DNA of 64,000 bases from Epiperipatus broadwayi (GCA_028023455.1 JAQFVV010006643.1:126001-190000), one strand, 5' to 3'; counted from the first letter of the stretch, positions 37,386 through 49,441 are shown. Made by a program: numbers and translations. Notes: generated by a model not told the origin, from the letters alone.

Positions 37386-37679
37386 GGTGGCTGGCCTGTT
37401 TTAGTGTTATGCATTTTATCCCAATACTCACAATTCAATGTTCACTACACTATTGTTTGAGGATGTCTGGACTTTAGCCTGCTACAACTCTTCAAATATG
37501 CATGTCAAAGGAATTAGCTTACAAGCTGTTTGACATACTACTATCTCCTAACAATTGTCCACCCATCGCGACATTTCCCTACTCAACGTGGAATCTTCAA
37601 ACCAATTCTGAAAAAGTAGGTCCAAGCAAGATTTTCATAAACTCATGCAAATAGTCACATTTTTGCAAGAACATTTCCA

Positions 37680-38282
37680 TGACAAATAAAATGGCTGACA
37701 GATCAAAATTGGGTGAACTGCTATCTACAGAAGTCAACCTGCATGAGTTATTTAGTAATTCTACTGGAATAAAATCTTTGCAATAAGGGAGGTCAATTGA
37801 TAAAGTTTTAATTCTTGTGGAAGTGAAAAAAGAATAGCCTTCTGGCCTGCATTGCAGAATTAAGATGCACCAAAGAGTTGAAAGAACTTAGAACTGAATC
37901 TGTTGCATTCTAAGCCAAGTACAAGACATTCTTTCAAATGATGATAAGTAATTTAGATGAAAATATACAGGCGATCCAAGTTACAGACTCAAAGATAGTA
38001 AATGGTAGTTTTGAATTTAAAAATACCCAAAATGAAAAAGATAGTGATAAACCTTCTCTAGAATATGACCTGTCTTATTTAGATAATGTTTGCAACATTA
38101 ATGGATTTGGAATTTTTGAGACTCAATGGTTTTATTATCATGAGGTGCATGACCATGAATGTAAGAACTTTGATAACAGAAAGAGGTTAGTAATTAAAGA
38201 CCCAAGGTTGCTATCTAAAAATAAGTTTCATGAGAAATATATAGACAAATTTTATTTAGAAGAAAGTGCCATAATGAATTAA
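37680..38282 (+). pseudogene. Unrecognised protein-coding remnant
   Basis: An open frame of 114 codons (37938-38282) contains an acidic, Asn-rich protein: NLDENIQAIQV, DLSYLDNVCNINGFG, WFYYHEVHDHECKNFDNRKR, IKDPRLLSKNKFHEKYIDKFY. The same frame continues upstream beyond one stop (ACIAELRCTKELKELRTESVAF, then AKYKTFFQ), and another frame further upstream starts MTNKMADRSKLGELLSTEVN. Together they look like one decayed gene of about 200 codons with at least one stop and one frameshift. I recognise no family. It abuts the Gypsy remnant on the opposite strand, so it could be part of an unrelated element or a host pseudogene. Confidence 0.4.
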
Positions 38283-38404
38283 AAATATCTTGATGAGTTT
38301 TATTTATACATTTAGTTAATGTTTTAATGATTGGGATCAGATTTTTATGTTGATTTTATAAATTGGGAATATTTATTAAATCATTCTCTACATTTTCATT
38401 GACT

Positions 38405-39252
38405 ATTAAATCAATGTTCACAATGTAGGCATTGTCTACAGATAAATGGTGCTGTTCTGATCTACATGGATTTTAAATTAATGTGTCAGCTATGACATTT
38501 TCAGATCCTTTGCAATATTTAACTGTAATAGTTAAATTTTTATAATAACAGATTCCATCTAACAAGGTGGGTGTTGTCTAGATAGCTGTGATTCAAAGAT
38601 TCAAGGCTTTTGTGATCTGTTATCACTAATACCTCTGATCTGAAAAGCATTTGTTAAAATTTCTGGAAAGCCAACACTATTAATAGTGCTTCTTTCTCAG
38701 TAATCATATAATTTACTTCTGAACTTTTTAAGAGATGACTAATAAAATAGAGGACTACCGATGGCTGTCCTCCTGGATTTGAGATAGAGTTACCCTAATC
38801 TGTAACAACTATTATTTGTTTGTATGATAAATGGCTTATTAAAATCAGGAAAAGCTAACATAGTTTGCTCTAAAAGACCTAATTTAATTTTAGCAAATGC
38901 CTCACCTTGTTTTTCAGTCCATTTTCATTTCTCATCTTTTCTTATGAATTTTAGTAACAGTTCCATATGATCAGAAAATTTTTGGTACAAATGATTGTAA
39001 AAGTTACACATTCCTAAAAATGGTCTGATTTGTTTTCTGTTGGTGGGTTTGGGGAAATTCTGTATATCAGTAATCTTATCTGGATAAGGTTTAATCACAT
39101 TGCAACCAATGATACGACCTAAGAAGACTACTTCATTACATACTAGAGTACCCTTCTTAAAATTGATCTTTATTCCTTTATCATAACACTCTTTAACATT
39201 TTTTACATGTTTAAGGCATTATTCCATTGTAGGTGATGCAATTATAACATCA

Positions 39253-39345
<93 letters not shown>

Positions 39346-40190
39346 TTGCTATCTGTTTAATCTCAGGAGATAATGTTTTATCCAAACATCTTTTTAGGTC
39401 AGCACCACTATTTATCAACTTAAATGGCATTCTATTAAATGGGTAAATAAATCTTTCAAACCAGAATGCTGTATATTGGTGACCTTCTAGATGAAGTTCT
39501 ATTTGCCAAAAACTTGAGGTTAAATCAAAAGTAGAAAATACTTTATTTCTAAATTTCATGAATATTTGATTCCTATCAGGCATAGTTATTTTATCAAATT
39601 GCTTTGCATCTAAATAAAATCTTATTGACCCATCTTTCTTCTTCACCATCACAACTGGATTACAAAATTATTCCACAATCAATCATTTTATTAATTTTTT
39701 TATATATTTCTTCCTGGTATTGATATGGAATAGGGTAAGATTTAGATTAAAAGTTGATCACAAAATAGTTTTATTCATTGCTGAAACCCTTCTATCACTC
39801 CTGGTATTTCAGAGAATATCATACTATGTTCATCACAACTTGTTGGCATTATCACTTTTAGTCAAGTTTAATTCTGCAATTTTTTTTTGTATGAATGCTT
39901 CTGTAATGTTTGATACTATGCAATCACCTTCTGGTAGATCATATTTTGAAAGCAATACCATCTCTAAAATCTCATCACCTATCTTAATTAACTTGTTTGA
40001 GAAATTAATTATACACTGGTTCAGATGCAGGAAATCTGCCTCTAAAATGACTTCATGTAAGGCCATTTAATATGAGAAACCCATGATAGATAATTTTTGT
40101 CCGATCTTTAATTGGATCAAGATTTGTTTTTGCGCTAGTTTGGCTTTTCTATTGTTAACCATGGTAACCTGAATTGATTTTAATGGAAGG
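38405..40190 (-). pseudogene. Gypsy Pol remnant: protease end, reverse transcriptase, RNase H
   Basis: Protease end: HEVILEADFLHLNQCIINF (about 40060), matching the family's V-I-L-G-x-D-F-L motif with Gly to Glu. RT: VVMVKKKDGSIRFYLDAKQ, then STFDLTSSFWQIELH (motif A Asp), YTAFWFERFIYPFNRMPF, INSGADLKRCLDKTL, then a TA array replacing the start of the YxDD box, IDDVIIASPTME, LVCNEVVFLGRII, IRPFLGMCNFYNHLY. RNase H: KPFIIQTNNS, VLYFISHLLKSSEVNY, EKEALLIVLAF, VLVITDHKSLESLN and GSENVIAD. Stops occur at least at GMxEC, KDEK and RLG. The pattern is that of metazoan Ty3/Gypsy elements; enzymatic function is lost. Confidence 0.8.
39255..39344. repeat. (AT)n microsatellite in the RT catalytic box
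   Basis: About 45 TA units on the minus strand lie between AMI and IDDVIIASPT of the Gypsy RT, precisely where the YxDD tetrapeptide begins. The array length also shifts the frame, giving a TAG stop at 39254-39256 instead of reading through GAT GAT. Confidence 0.9.
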
Positions 40191-40200
40191 GTTTTAATAT

Positions 40201-43200
40201 GTGGCTTTCTTAATTAACATGTTTAAATAACAATTCTTTATTTATAGAATCATTAAATAAAATTAAAAACTTAACCCTTAATTGAAAGAAAGTTAAATGT
40301 TTCTATAAGATTGTCATTATAATACTAATTATTATCCCTGATATAGATAAACAAATACTATCTGACATTATATTTAGCTTATATCCACATAATAAATTAT
40401 TAAAGAAACATTTAATAACCTTATCAATTCATAGCTAATTACTTCTGGATGATGAGGCTAATAAAACATATATGTGCTCATCTTATCATGCTATTATAAT
40501 ATATTAAATTTTAAATTTTAAGAAAATATGTTTGTTAGTTTTATAGTACCTGCTGGCAAGGCACAACAGTACAATGCATACACTAATCCCACTCCTGTAA
40601 ATTATGAATAGAACAGTGTCCTGAAGTGACTATATACTTCAAATGCAATTTTATCAATTGTCATAACCATTATAGAGCATATATTAACTTCACCTACAGA
40701 GTGAAATAAAACTAAAAGGATACTTCACTGAAAAAAACAATGACATATTCCAAAACACCTCTAAAGTGTGAATGTTGTTCTAGCACACATCTATGTGGAA
40801 CATAAAGAATAGAAAAGTCCTGCTAGAATCCAGCTATATTAGCTAAGCATATGTGACTTTAATAAAATATCAGAACAAAACCTCTCATGAAAAAATATCT
40901 ATCATTGCAGAGAGAAATTCTCAATTCCCTAATGTACAATAATTAGCATACAAGGGCAATAAAGTCAAATGCATTCTGCAATGATAAAAACAGGAATAAT
41001 ATTAATCTGAAGCATAACCATGATGAGATAAAATACATATCACTTGAAACTAGAAATAATTTATCTGTAAACAATTTATACATTAAATAATGCACTAAAA
41101 TCAATAAACAAATACAAATCAACATGATTTTTTAAAAAATATATACCTTGAGTAGCATAATAAATTTTTCAAATAAATAATATACACATAATAAATAGCA
41201 GCTTAATATTTTAAAAGTAAAGTGAATATAAATGGAAAATGCAAAAACAAACACTAAATGTAATAAATATACTCTTTTATTAGTATTATAATGAAATTAC
41301 TATATTTTCTAAAACCTTTATAAGCTTCTGATAAATATTAGGTACTTATCTATTTACCCAGAAATATAAAAAAATGTGTATTGACAACAATAGTACTAAC
41401 AAATGTAAAGCAGTACAAATTCACTTCAACTGGATAAGTATATCAATATGATTTACCTGATGTCAAAATAATTAAATAATTAAATAAATTGCATAAATTT
41501 TTTACCTTAAACAACATAAGAATAAATGCATAAATTTTCACCCGACAATTTGTAATAACTTTATATAATAATAAATTAGTAATTATATATATATTGTGAG
41601 AGTATGCAAAACTATCACAAAAGTATATATGATTAGTATATACTTTATTATTAAAACAAATTTTTCATTCATTGATATGATACCATTATTTAAACTAATA
41701 AAATTCATTGATCACAACGTTGACATAGAGATAACCTTTAAAGTCAAGTTGCAGCCTAGCAACTAATACAAAGGAAATTAAATTAAATTTCAATTATTAG
41801 TTATTAATATAATTTATAATTATAAAACATTAAAAAAATCATGAAAACAAAATATTTGCAGTATATGCTACTGGAATTTGATTCTGCTATAAATACTGAG
41901 TCAAATAATTTATTAAAAATTCTCTTTTTCCAGTATATTAACTATGTTGTGCAATAATTTTTACTGTGTTCGAATATAGAGTACTTATAAAAGATAGATC
42001 AACAAATTGAATGATTTGCTTATTAAAGAAAAGTTTTATTAGACAACAAACTCTAATATTACCCAAATAGAAGAGTAAATAAATTACTCTCTATTAATAT
42101 TACTCATATTTTCTAAACAAAGTTGCATGTATATTTTATTAATTAAAAAGCTTATAAAATCATTCTAAATTGAAATTCTGAAACAGATAAACTTTTTCAG
42201 AAAACATTTATATATTCAAACCAATGTTAATTTAAGATGATTATATCTATAAAAAATATGCTGTGATTAAACTCCACTTGTCATAGGAGACATAATGCTA
42301 TTGTTTTAACCAATGATAAATATAATTGCTTATTCCTATTGAAATGCCTAAAAGTTATATGAATCTCATCTATATAATCTAAATGAAACTCCAATTGATA
42401 ATGAAATCATTTGTGGAAGATGTCAACATCATGCAAGAAAAATGGTTAGAAATGACTGGATGTGTGGATAGCTTTCCAATGATTGACCTCCAAGGAATAA
42501 AGAACTTTATTCTTAACAAACATTACTTTTAAACATGGAAATGAATAGGATAATAATATAAACCTTTCATTATATCACATCGTCTTTTTGAAACATCATT
42601 TAAAAACATTTAATTTTATTTCCTTTGTTACTAAAATCCTTTGCCTTTGGAATAATTCATTTATGAAAGACTAAATGAAGATGAACAGATCATGAAGTTA
42701 AATATTTTTTATTTTATATTTAATAAAATCTAGGTCTTCTATGAAAGCAAGTTGACAGGATTTTAAACTGAGGTAGAAAAGTAAACTTAATATGAAAGTA
42801 AGAGTTTATTATTCTTTATATTTGATTTATTTATCACATTGACAGAACATTGTTGTTATTAATTTAATTAACACATAATATTTATTTGTGTAAATGACTA
42901 ATATTCCGTATGAAAGATTTTATATATTTTTTATTTTATATTTAATAAAATCTAGGTCTTCTATGAAAGCAAGTTGACAGGATTTTAAACTGAGGTAGAA
43001 AAGTAAACTTAATATGAAAGTAAGAATTTATTATTCTTTATATTTGATTTATTTATCACATTGACAGAACATTGTTGTTATTAATTTAATTAACACATAA
43101 TATTTATTTGTGTAAATGACTAATATTCCGTATGAAAGATTTTATATTTCTTAATGATGACTTTACATAGGAATGATATCATGAAACTGGAATTCTCTCA

Positions 43201-45123
43201 TATGGATTGTATAATATAATATTATTATTTATTTGTATATGTATTATATTGATATTAGCTAGTTTAGTATTTTTATATATATAGTTTTTGTAAATTATAA
43301 AAATTCATTTATTATATTATAAGTTATTAGAATCTGTTAGTATTATAATATACATATCTACTATGAAAATATAGAAAGATATTAACTATTTCAACTTATA
43401 AAATAGTAGAGATGTGAACAAACCCTTATAATTATTTTTGTTATCGTAAATAAATTTGAATTATTATTTGTTAATAAATATCGTTAATGTTTTTTTTTTA
43501 AATTGAAAAAAGTTTCTAATTTATTTAATTTATTTATTCATTTTATCAAATCAAAATAAAGTCAAACACATATATTCACACATATATATTATATATATTT
43601 AATATCATAATAACTGAATTGATATACATGTTAAAAATATATTGATATTATATTGAGTATGGTTATTGCTGCAGAATTGATGGAAACCCTGAAGAGGATT
43701 AACCAAAACTTTTCCCTGAGTTTGAATTCTGAGCATAATGGAACAATTAATAAAGATGAAGATTGAATGATTTATTCTAGGTTATATCTATATTAGATAT
43801 TTAATATTAAATTATTATTATTGAAGTAGGTTCAATTTTGGATTAAATTTAGATCATCTTATTTACAGCATCCTATTTGAAGATCTAAAATCTGATTATA
43901 GTGAGATGCGACCAACACTAATAATCTTTTGATCAATGTCTGCCATACTGAGTTGCTGGATGCAGGAAATAATATCCTTGAGACATGAATCATGTTAAAG
44001 CAATGCATTCATCATTTTGTAAATTTAAAATAACACAAATATCTATGACCTTACGGAACAAATGACATGCACATTTAAAACACAATTAGATTTAATTACT
44101 GCAGCATATTTAACTTCCATTCATTTAGTAGGCATTTATTGTACTAAGTTCGCTATAGCTTGTTTTCTACCATTTAATTCAAAGATAAAAAAATATTTTA
44201 TTAGGGATATTTTTTTTTACACAGCCATTGATAAATTTTAAGACAACTTCTTTACTTTGAAAAGAGCATTTTACATTATTATTTAAGTTATCATTTTCTT
44301 CAAACGAAGGTAGAATTAATAATCGTCATTTAAAAAAACTGAAAATACATAAATTTTTAAATTATATAACATCCTTAGGATTAAAGACTTTCTATACGGT
44401 ACGTTTATTTTCAATTTTTAAATAATACTTGTTTTTTTTTTAAAATTAATTGTGACGCATCTTATTTTTTAGTTTTAGAAATACTATTCTTTAGAAATTA
44501 TCATAGTTAATGTTTTAAGAACTTTCATATTGGAAAACGTTCAAGTCAAACACATAAATAATACAATGAAGAGAATAATTACAATTATTCCTTTAGTCAT
44601 TCAAAGATTAAATCTTTAAAGTCTAATAAAATTATCCTCTGTTGAAGCATTTCTTTATTTTATCATTAAAATAAATTTTAACAATCTATCCACGGTAGAT
44701 TTAAGTAATATTTATTAAAATTGCATATATATAACACCAACATGGTCCAATAAACAGTTTAAAGAGTGGAGATGTGAATTCAGTAAAAGCAGAGAATATT
44801 TACGATAAATTAGTAAATTACACAATTTGTGCACATGCTTGAAAATATGAAATTATACTACTTCTGTCTTGAAATAAACACCTTTTAGATTTATTGCTAA
44901 GTAAAGAGCTGTGGTTTTCATTGAGCATCTTTGATAATTTTCCTGGACATCCTGATTAGATCAGGCACAAACGACCCAATACCTGTCTTAATCTAGCAAT
45001 AGATACTTATTTAAACAAAAAAATATATAAATAAAAATATCATTATTATTTAATTTAAAATTTTGATACCAAATTTTAATGCTTTTGGCTGAGGCATTAA
45101 GAACGTGCACAGTCCAAACAAAC
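40201..45123. other. AT-rich intergenic DNA, no gene seen
   Basis: No coding signal; contains the 222-bp tandem duplication listed separately. Confidence 0.6.
42702..43145. repeat. Near-identical tandem duplication, unit 222 bp
   Basis: Copy 1 is 42702-42923 and copy 2 is 42924-43145. I noticed one difference (AAGAGTTTATT versus AAGAATTTATT). The unit is non-coding. The near identity indicates a recent duplication, or an assembly duplication. Confidence 0.9.
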
Positions 45124-45128
45124 AGTCA

Positions 45129-45241
45129 GTGAGAGAGAGAGAGGTAGAGAGAGAGGGGGAGAGAGAGGGAGGGAGAGAGAAACAGAGAGAGAGATACACA
45201 GAGAGAGACAGAGAGAGAGAGAGCGAGAGAGAGAGAGTGTG
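45129..45241. repeat. (GA)n-rich simple repeat
   Basis: Purine-only stretch of GAGA with GGGA and CAGAGA interruptions, ending in GTGTGCGCGC. It produces Ser/Leu-rich and Arg/Glu-rich artefact frames on the two strands. Confidence 0.9.
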
Positions 45242-45546
45242 CGCGCAAGACCAGACAAAAAGCTCCCCCACACCCCAAGTTATCCTATTTATAGATTATC
45301 ATACCTTAATGGGCAGCCAATCAGTTACTTAGTTTTTGTATTTATTTATGCGCTTGATAAAAACAATTTTAACTAGGACCAGGAATTAAAAATTAAATTA
45401 CATAACAATAATTAATTTCAAATTATCATGTGATAGTTTAAATTAACTTTGATTGATCTTTTTATAATTTATTAAAACAAAAAAATGGTACTTGGGTATT
45501 ATTCCTGCAACCTAGGATAAATAGGATGACTATTCACATACGCGAT

Positions 45547-45628
45547 AAAACGTGTAATCTTGTGAACGTGAAATATATATGCGCTTTTTTCATCTCGAAA
45601 ACGTGTTTTTGAATGTGCACAAAACGTG
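45547..45628 (+). promoter_or_regulatory. Cluster of four AACGTG motifs next to the left terminal repeat
   Basis: AAAACGTG at 45547-45554, AACGTG at 45565-45570, AAAACGTG at 45598-45605 and 45621-45628, with a decayed AAAACATG after. Repeated short motifs just inside a terminal inverted repeat commonly serve as transposase binding sites. That role is inferred here. Confidence 0.4.
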
Positions 45629-45689
45629 TTTTAAAACATGTCAACAAAACACAATTTCTTACGAGTCAAAACTTCTTACTATCTTTTTT

Positions 45690-46729
45690 TTTTTTTTTTT
45701 GGAATTTATTGCATTTGCTGATTGAAAATTTTGTTTTTTACATTTTAAAGTTGCTCCTTGTTGTTATTGTAATTTTGTTTGATCATTTTTAATTTCATCT
45801 TCTTAGTTTTTATTCAATCTGATCAAAGTACTGAAAATAACACTTATTTTTTGATTTAGTAACTGAATTAAAATGTTGATTTTGTTAATACTCCATTGTT
45901 TCCTTTTATCTGCTAAAAGTGCTACATTTTAAAGTAATTTTTGGATGTACTAATTGAAATAATTCGTTGACAGATATTTCTTTATTTAAGAATTAAATTA
46001 ATACGTTAACTTTGTTAATATTGTTGTTGCTTCCTTTTATCTGTTCAAAGTATTGCAACTTATAGTTATTTCTCAAGTCTGAAAACCATCTGATCATATT
46101 AATACAATCTCCCTAATTGTTTTTTTAAATTACGAATTGAAGTAAAGCGTTGAGTTAGTTATTTATGTTTTTTTCCTTTTATTTGTTTTCATATAAAAAA
46201 ACATTTTTACACCTGCTTACACAGACATGATGCCACCTTCTTTTCCATGATGAATGAGATAAGGAACGTTTTTCCTCCTGTCTAAAAAACAATCTGATCC
46301 AAATGCTGAAATTAATATTTTTTTATTTATTTAGTAACTGAATTAAAACGTTGACTTTATTAATACTGTTGTTTCCTTTGATCTGCTCAAAGTGCTTTAA
46401 TTTATAGTTATTTCGCCAGTCTAACAACTATCTGATCAGAGTGCTACAATGTACAGTTATTTCTCGAATTACTAATGGAATTAATACGTTCACTTTATAT
46501 TTACTGCTGTGACTAGATTATTATTACTGCTGTTGTTTCTTTTTGATTTGCTCAAAGTGCTGCTGCTTTTACAATTTCCAGTTACTATTCCAGTCTAAAA
46601 AGCATATACTCAAAGTGTTGCAATTAACAATTACCCATTTTTCTAATTACTAATTGAATTAATATGTAGACTTTGGTATTACTGTTGTTTTCTTTTACTT
46701 GCTAGGAGATCAAAAACATTTTTAATTCT
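45690..46729. repeat. Degenerate tandem repeats, unit about 130 bp
   Basis: Recurring blocks: TTAATACTGTTGTTTCCTTT, then ATCTGCTCAAAGTGCT, then TATAGTTATTTCTC, then ACTAATTGAATTAATACGTT. The array is split by the LTR element and continues at 50040-50230 with the same blocks. Confidence 0.65.
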
Positions 46730-46734
46730 GTTTA
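46730..46734 (+). repeat. Target-site duplication GTTTA, left
   Basis: Identical 5-bp GTTTA flanks the LTR element here and at 50025-50029. Five base pairs is the usual Gypsy size. Confidence 0.85.
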
Positions 46735-47318
46735 TGTTGTGTGTGGTTAGGCTTGCAGGTTCGTTACCAAACCAACAGATACAAAAAGAACAACTATCCA
46801 GCAATAAATATGTATAATTTATTAGTACAAAATATATACACATGTTAGTCAACAAATGTATTAATACAGTTGATATGCTTCAATGCTGAGATAGTCGTGT
46901 GATATATAGAACTCGCTTCCAGCTAATGATTAGCCTGCGTCATGAGTTCCAATAAGAAGACTCTTCCAGCTATGTAGTTAGCTTGCCTTGAGTCGGCTCT
47001 AGTTCAGATGTAGCAGTTTCCAGTCCATAGGTGGTCTTGCCTCACTGCATGGATGTCTAGATAAATACCTTTGCTGATGGCAGAAGGTTTAATGGAGAGC
47101 ACATTCTGTCGCTCAGGTTAACAGAAGTAGTTGCTCTCTGCCTTGCCTCCAAAAGGCTGACTATTTAAAGGCAGATCCCCTACCTTACTGGAAATATGCA
47201 GATTCGGTGAGCAAACCCCAGTGAAGGTTGTTAATCCCATTGTCTAGCAACTGGGTGCTAGCCAATCAGGTAAGGAATCTGGAATAGTCCACTTCTGAAG
47301 GCAGGGTCATATATGACA
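46735..47318 (-). repeat. 3' LTR of the Mag-like element
   Basis: 584 bp. Minus-strand start TGTCATATATGACC, end CACAACA. It contains a TATA-like TTTAAATAG around 47161-47170 and AATAAA-like signals around 46805-46820. The last codons and stop of the ORF overlap its first 12 bases. Confidence 0.9.
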
Positions 47319-48881
47319 TCCCTCCCCCTGGATGAAATTAGTTCTGGAGGACATAGTCATTGAGATGCACTGGATGACATTTTGTCTGCTTGGTTGGTTC
47401 CTCTGGTTGATTGTTGTTCCTGTCTTCATCTTCTTCTCTTGATGAGCTTGTTTCTGGTTGTTTGCTGCTGTGTTGATAGCTTCAGATGTGTGGCAGAGTC
47501 TTAGCTGGTTGTGATGGCAATGATGATGATGACCATCTTCAGTTTGCACAACAATGTAGAGGCCCTTTATTTGCTTCACCACTGCTGGTCTCCATCTTGT
47601 GGACCCATAGTACATATGACATAGTACTTTTGTTCCTATTTGGAATTTTAATTTAGTTTTATCTTCAAGTTGAAGTTTGGCATCAGGTTTCAGTTTTTTG
47701 TTAAATACTTTTGATTCATTAGACTTTAACTTTGAATATGTTGTGAGCTGGTTCACTATGGTCACTTTGAACCCTAAGTGATTGAACCAGTCATGACCTA
47801 TTAGATCATTATAGTTACCTAATGCCACTACCAGTGGTAGATATATAGTTTTGTTAGGCATAGTAACTTTTCCTGTTGTTTGACCCAACAGTTTGATTTT
47901 ATTCCCTTGGTAGTCTGAAATTAACTTACTGCAAGGATGCAGCTTATATTTATTCTTTTTATTAATGCTTGTCCAAGTCTTTCTTAAAACTATAGACACT
48001 GCTGACTCTGTGTCAAGTTCCATATTAACTGGTGTATCATTTATTATGACAGTGTGTATAAACCCAGACTTGTCATCTCTGATATGCTTTATACAGGCAA
48101 CTTGTTTATGTTTATTATCAGTGCCTTTACTATCTTTTGGAATAGACTTGGATGATTGTCTTTTTAATTTTAGACATGCTACCTTTATATGTCCTATACA
48201 CTTGCAAAATGTGTATGTTGCTTTGCGGTATGGACATTCTGTATGCATGTGCATGTGCTCATTGCACCTATAACAAAGCTGTGGGCTTGATGCTGAATTA
48301 TTTGAGCTGACTGAGTGCTTGTCCAACCCAGAGTTATGCTCAATTTTTTGCACTTCAGACTTTATAAGTCTTTTTAATGGTTTAGCTTGACTACTAGCTT
48401 GAGCTACTGCTGTCTCAAAATCTAGGTCTGGAATCATTAACATTTTCAGCCTCAAATTGTGATCGTTTATGCCACAAATAAAACGATCATGAAGTGCTTC
48501 ATTCATGAAGTCTTTGAACTCGCACTTTGAGGCTAATATACAGATACGTGTTGCAAATTCTCGAGCTGTTTCACCCTGTTCTTGTATGCTGAGATGAAAC
48601 TGGTATCTCTGCATTATTGTCAAGGGTTTAGGAGTAAAATACTCTGTGAGAACTGTCAACACTCTATTAAAATCCAGCTCAGCTGGCATTACAGCCATAG
48701 ATTGAGACTTGAATATTTTGTATGTTTGTGGACCTATCATGGTCATTAGTGTGGCTAACTTTAACTCAGGCTTTTTTATCTCATTTGCCTGTAGATAAAA
48801 AATCAAACACTCTTTATAATTTGGCCAGCTCTCAGGTTGAGCCGGATCAAAAGATTCCATAGAGCTGATTGTTTTAGCCAT
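47307..48881 (-). CDS. Gag-protease-integrase-tail fusion protein of a Mag-like LTR element
   Basis: An intact 524-codon ORF from ATG. Residues 1-170 are a Mag-type Gag capsid region (FDPAQPESWPNYKECLIFYL, then LHDRFICGIN, then DFETAVAQA). Residues 203-216 are a CX2CX4HX4C knuckle (C203, C206, H211, C216); a second knuckle at 226-236 (CKCIGHIKVAC) is degenerate. An aspartic protease spans about 276-375: the active site reads ELDTESAVS (Asp290), with Glu replacing the invariant Gly of DTG, and the second half is LVVALGNYNDLIGHDWF. From about 380 the protein passes directly into the end of integrase, 413-462 (FQIGTKVL, RWRPAVVKQIKGLY, TEDG, HHNQLR). RT, RNase H and the integrase DDE core are gone, yet the frame is kept. 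Gag may still assemble; the protease is probably inactive and no DNA synthesis is possible without helpers. Confidence 0.9.
   Translation of the reverse strand: MAKTISSMESFDPAQPESWPNYKECLIFYLQANEIKKPELKLATLMTMIGPQTYKIFKSQSMAVMPAELDFNRVLTVLTEYFTPKPLTIMQRYQFHLSIQEQGETAREFATRICILASKCEFKDFMNEALHDRFICGINDHNLRLKMLMIPDLDFETAVAQASSQAKPLKRLIKSEVQKIEHNSGLDKHSVSSNNSASSPQLCYRCNEHMHMHTECPYRKATYTFCKCIGHIKVACLKLKRQSSKSIPKDSKGTDNKHKQVACIKHIRDDKSGFIHTVIINDTPVNMELDTESAVSIVLRKTWTSINKKNKYKLHPCSKLISDYQGNKIKLLGQTTGKVTMPNKTIYLPLVVALGNYNDLIGHDWFNHLGFKVTIVNQLTTYSKLKSNESKVFNKKLKPDAKLQLEDKTKLKFQIGTKVLCHMYYGSTRWRPAVVKQIKGLYIVVQTEDGHHHHCHHNQLRLCHTSEAINTAANNQKQAHQEKKMKTGTTINQRNQPSRQNVIQCISMTMSSRTNFIQGEGCHI
47319..47331 (-). 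promoter_or_regulatory. Polypurine tract
   Basis: Minus strand CCAGGGGGAGGGA lies directly against the 3' LTR start TGTCATA. It would prime plus-strand DNA synthesis. It is also translated as the end of the ORF. Confidence 0.85.
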
Positions 48882-49441
48882 CTTTTTTTATTTATACTGA
48901 GTAACCACTCATACTTGTTTTTGTAGTTATGTTATTGTAACTAACTCAATGAAGCTTTTTAACCAATAGAGCAAGCTTTTATGCTGTCTTGCGAATAAAG
49001 CTCTTGTGATTGGTTGAAGCTTCTAATTGACACGCCTTTATGCCTGCATTCAATTTTATACAGCTTTACGTTGTTATTTTTCTAAAAAGAAAAAATACCA
49101 TCGTAATGAAATTACAGCAACGTAACAGTTTTTTCCAAAATGAAAAATAATAAACAAATACACACTCACATATTTTATAATATAATTTTCCAGCCGTGAG
49201 GAAAAATTTTCTCTGTTGCTGCACCAGATGTGTTTAAACTGGCATTGTTTATTCAAATTTTTCCAGTCGTGAGGGAAACAATTTTTGTTCCTGCGCCAAA
49301 TCTGTTATAACTGGCACAATTTATTATATAATTTTTCCAGCCATGGGGGAAAAATGTCTGTTCAGCTGTGCCAAATCTGTTGTAACAGGAGTGTCGACTG
49401 CACCAAATCTGTTATAACAGGAGTGTCGACTATGCCAAATC
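48882..49441 (-). promoter_or_regulatory. Leader of the LTR element with repeated PBS-like sequences
   Basis: 560 bp between 5' LTR and ATG. Immediately inside the LTR the minus strand reads GATTTGGCATAGTCGACACT, the candidate primer-binding site (TGG start). Variants of TTTGGYRCAG recur at about 49410, 49378, 49300 and 49230, first in two 32-bp units (with CGACACTCCTGTTA), then in three units of about 73-78 bp that include TTTTCC.C.CG.CTGG. The matching tRNA was not identified. Confidence 0.6.

Larger units (their letters stand above)
38300..40200 (-). mobile_element. Degenerate Ty3/Gypsy LTR-retrotransposon fragment (protease-RT-RNase H)
   Basis: Minus-strand order: protease C-terminus, RT, RNase H. 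No LTR, Gag or integrase is visible. Many stops. Details are in the coding entry. Confidence 0.8.

Noticed and set aside
45050-45332. Ser/Leu-rich and Arg/Glu-rich frames on opposite strands
   Set aside because: Both come from the GA-rich simple repeat.
47965-48273. 102-codon plus-strand frame
   Set aside because: Antisense shadow of the Gag-protease ORF.
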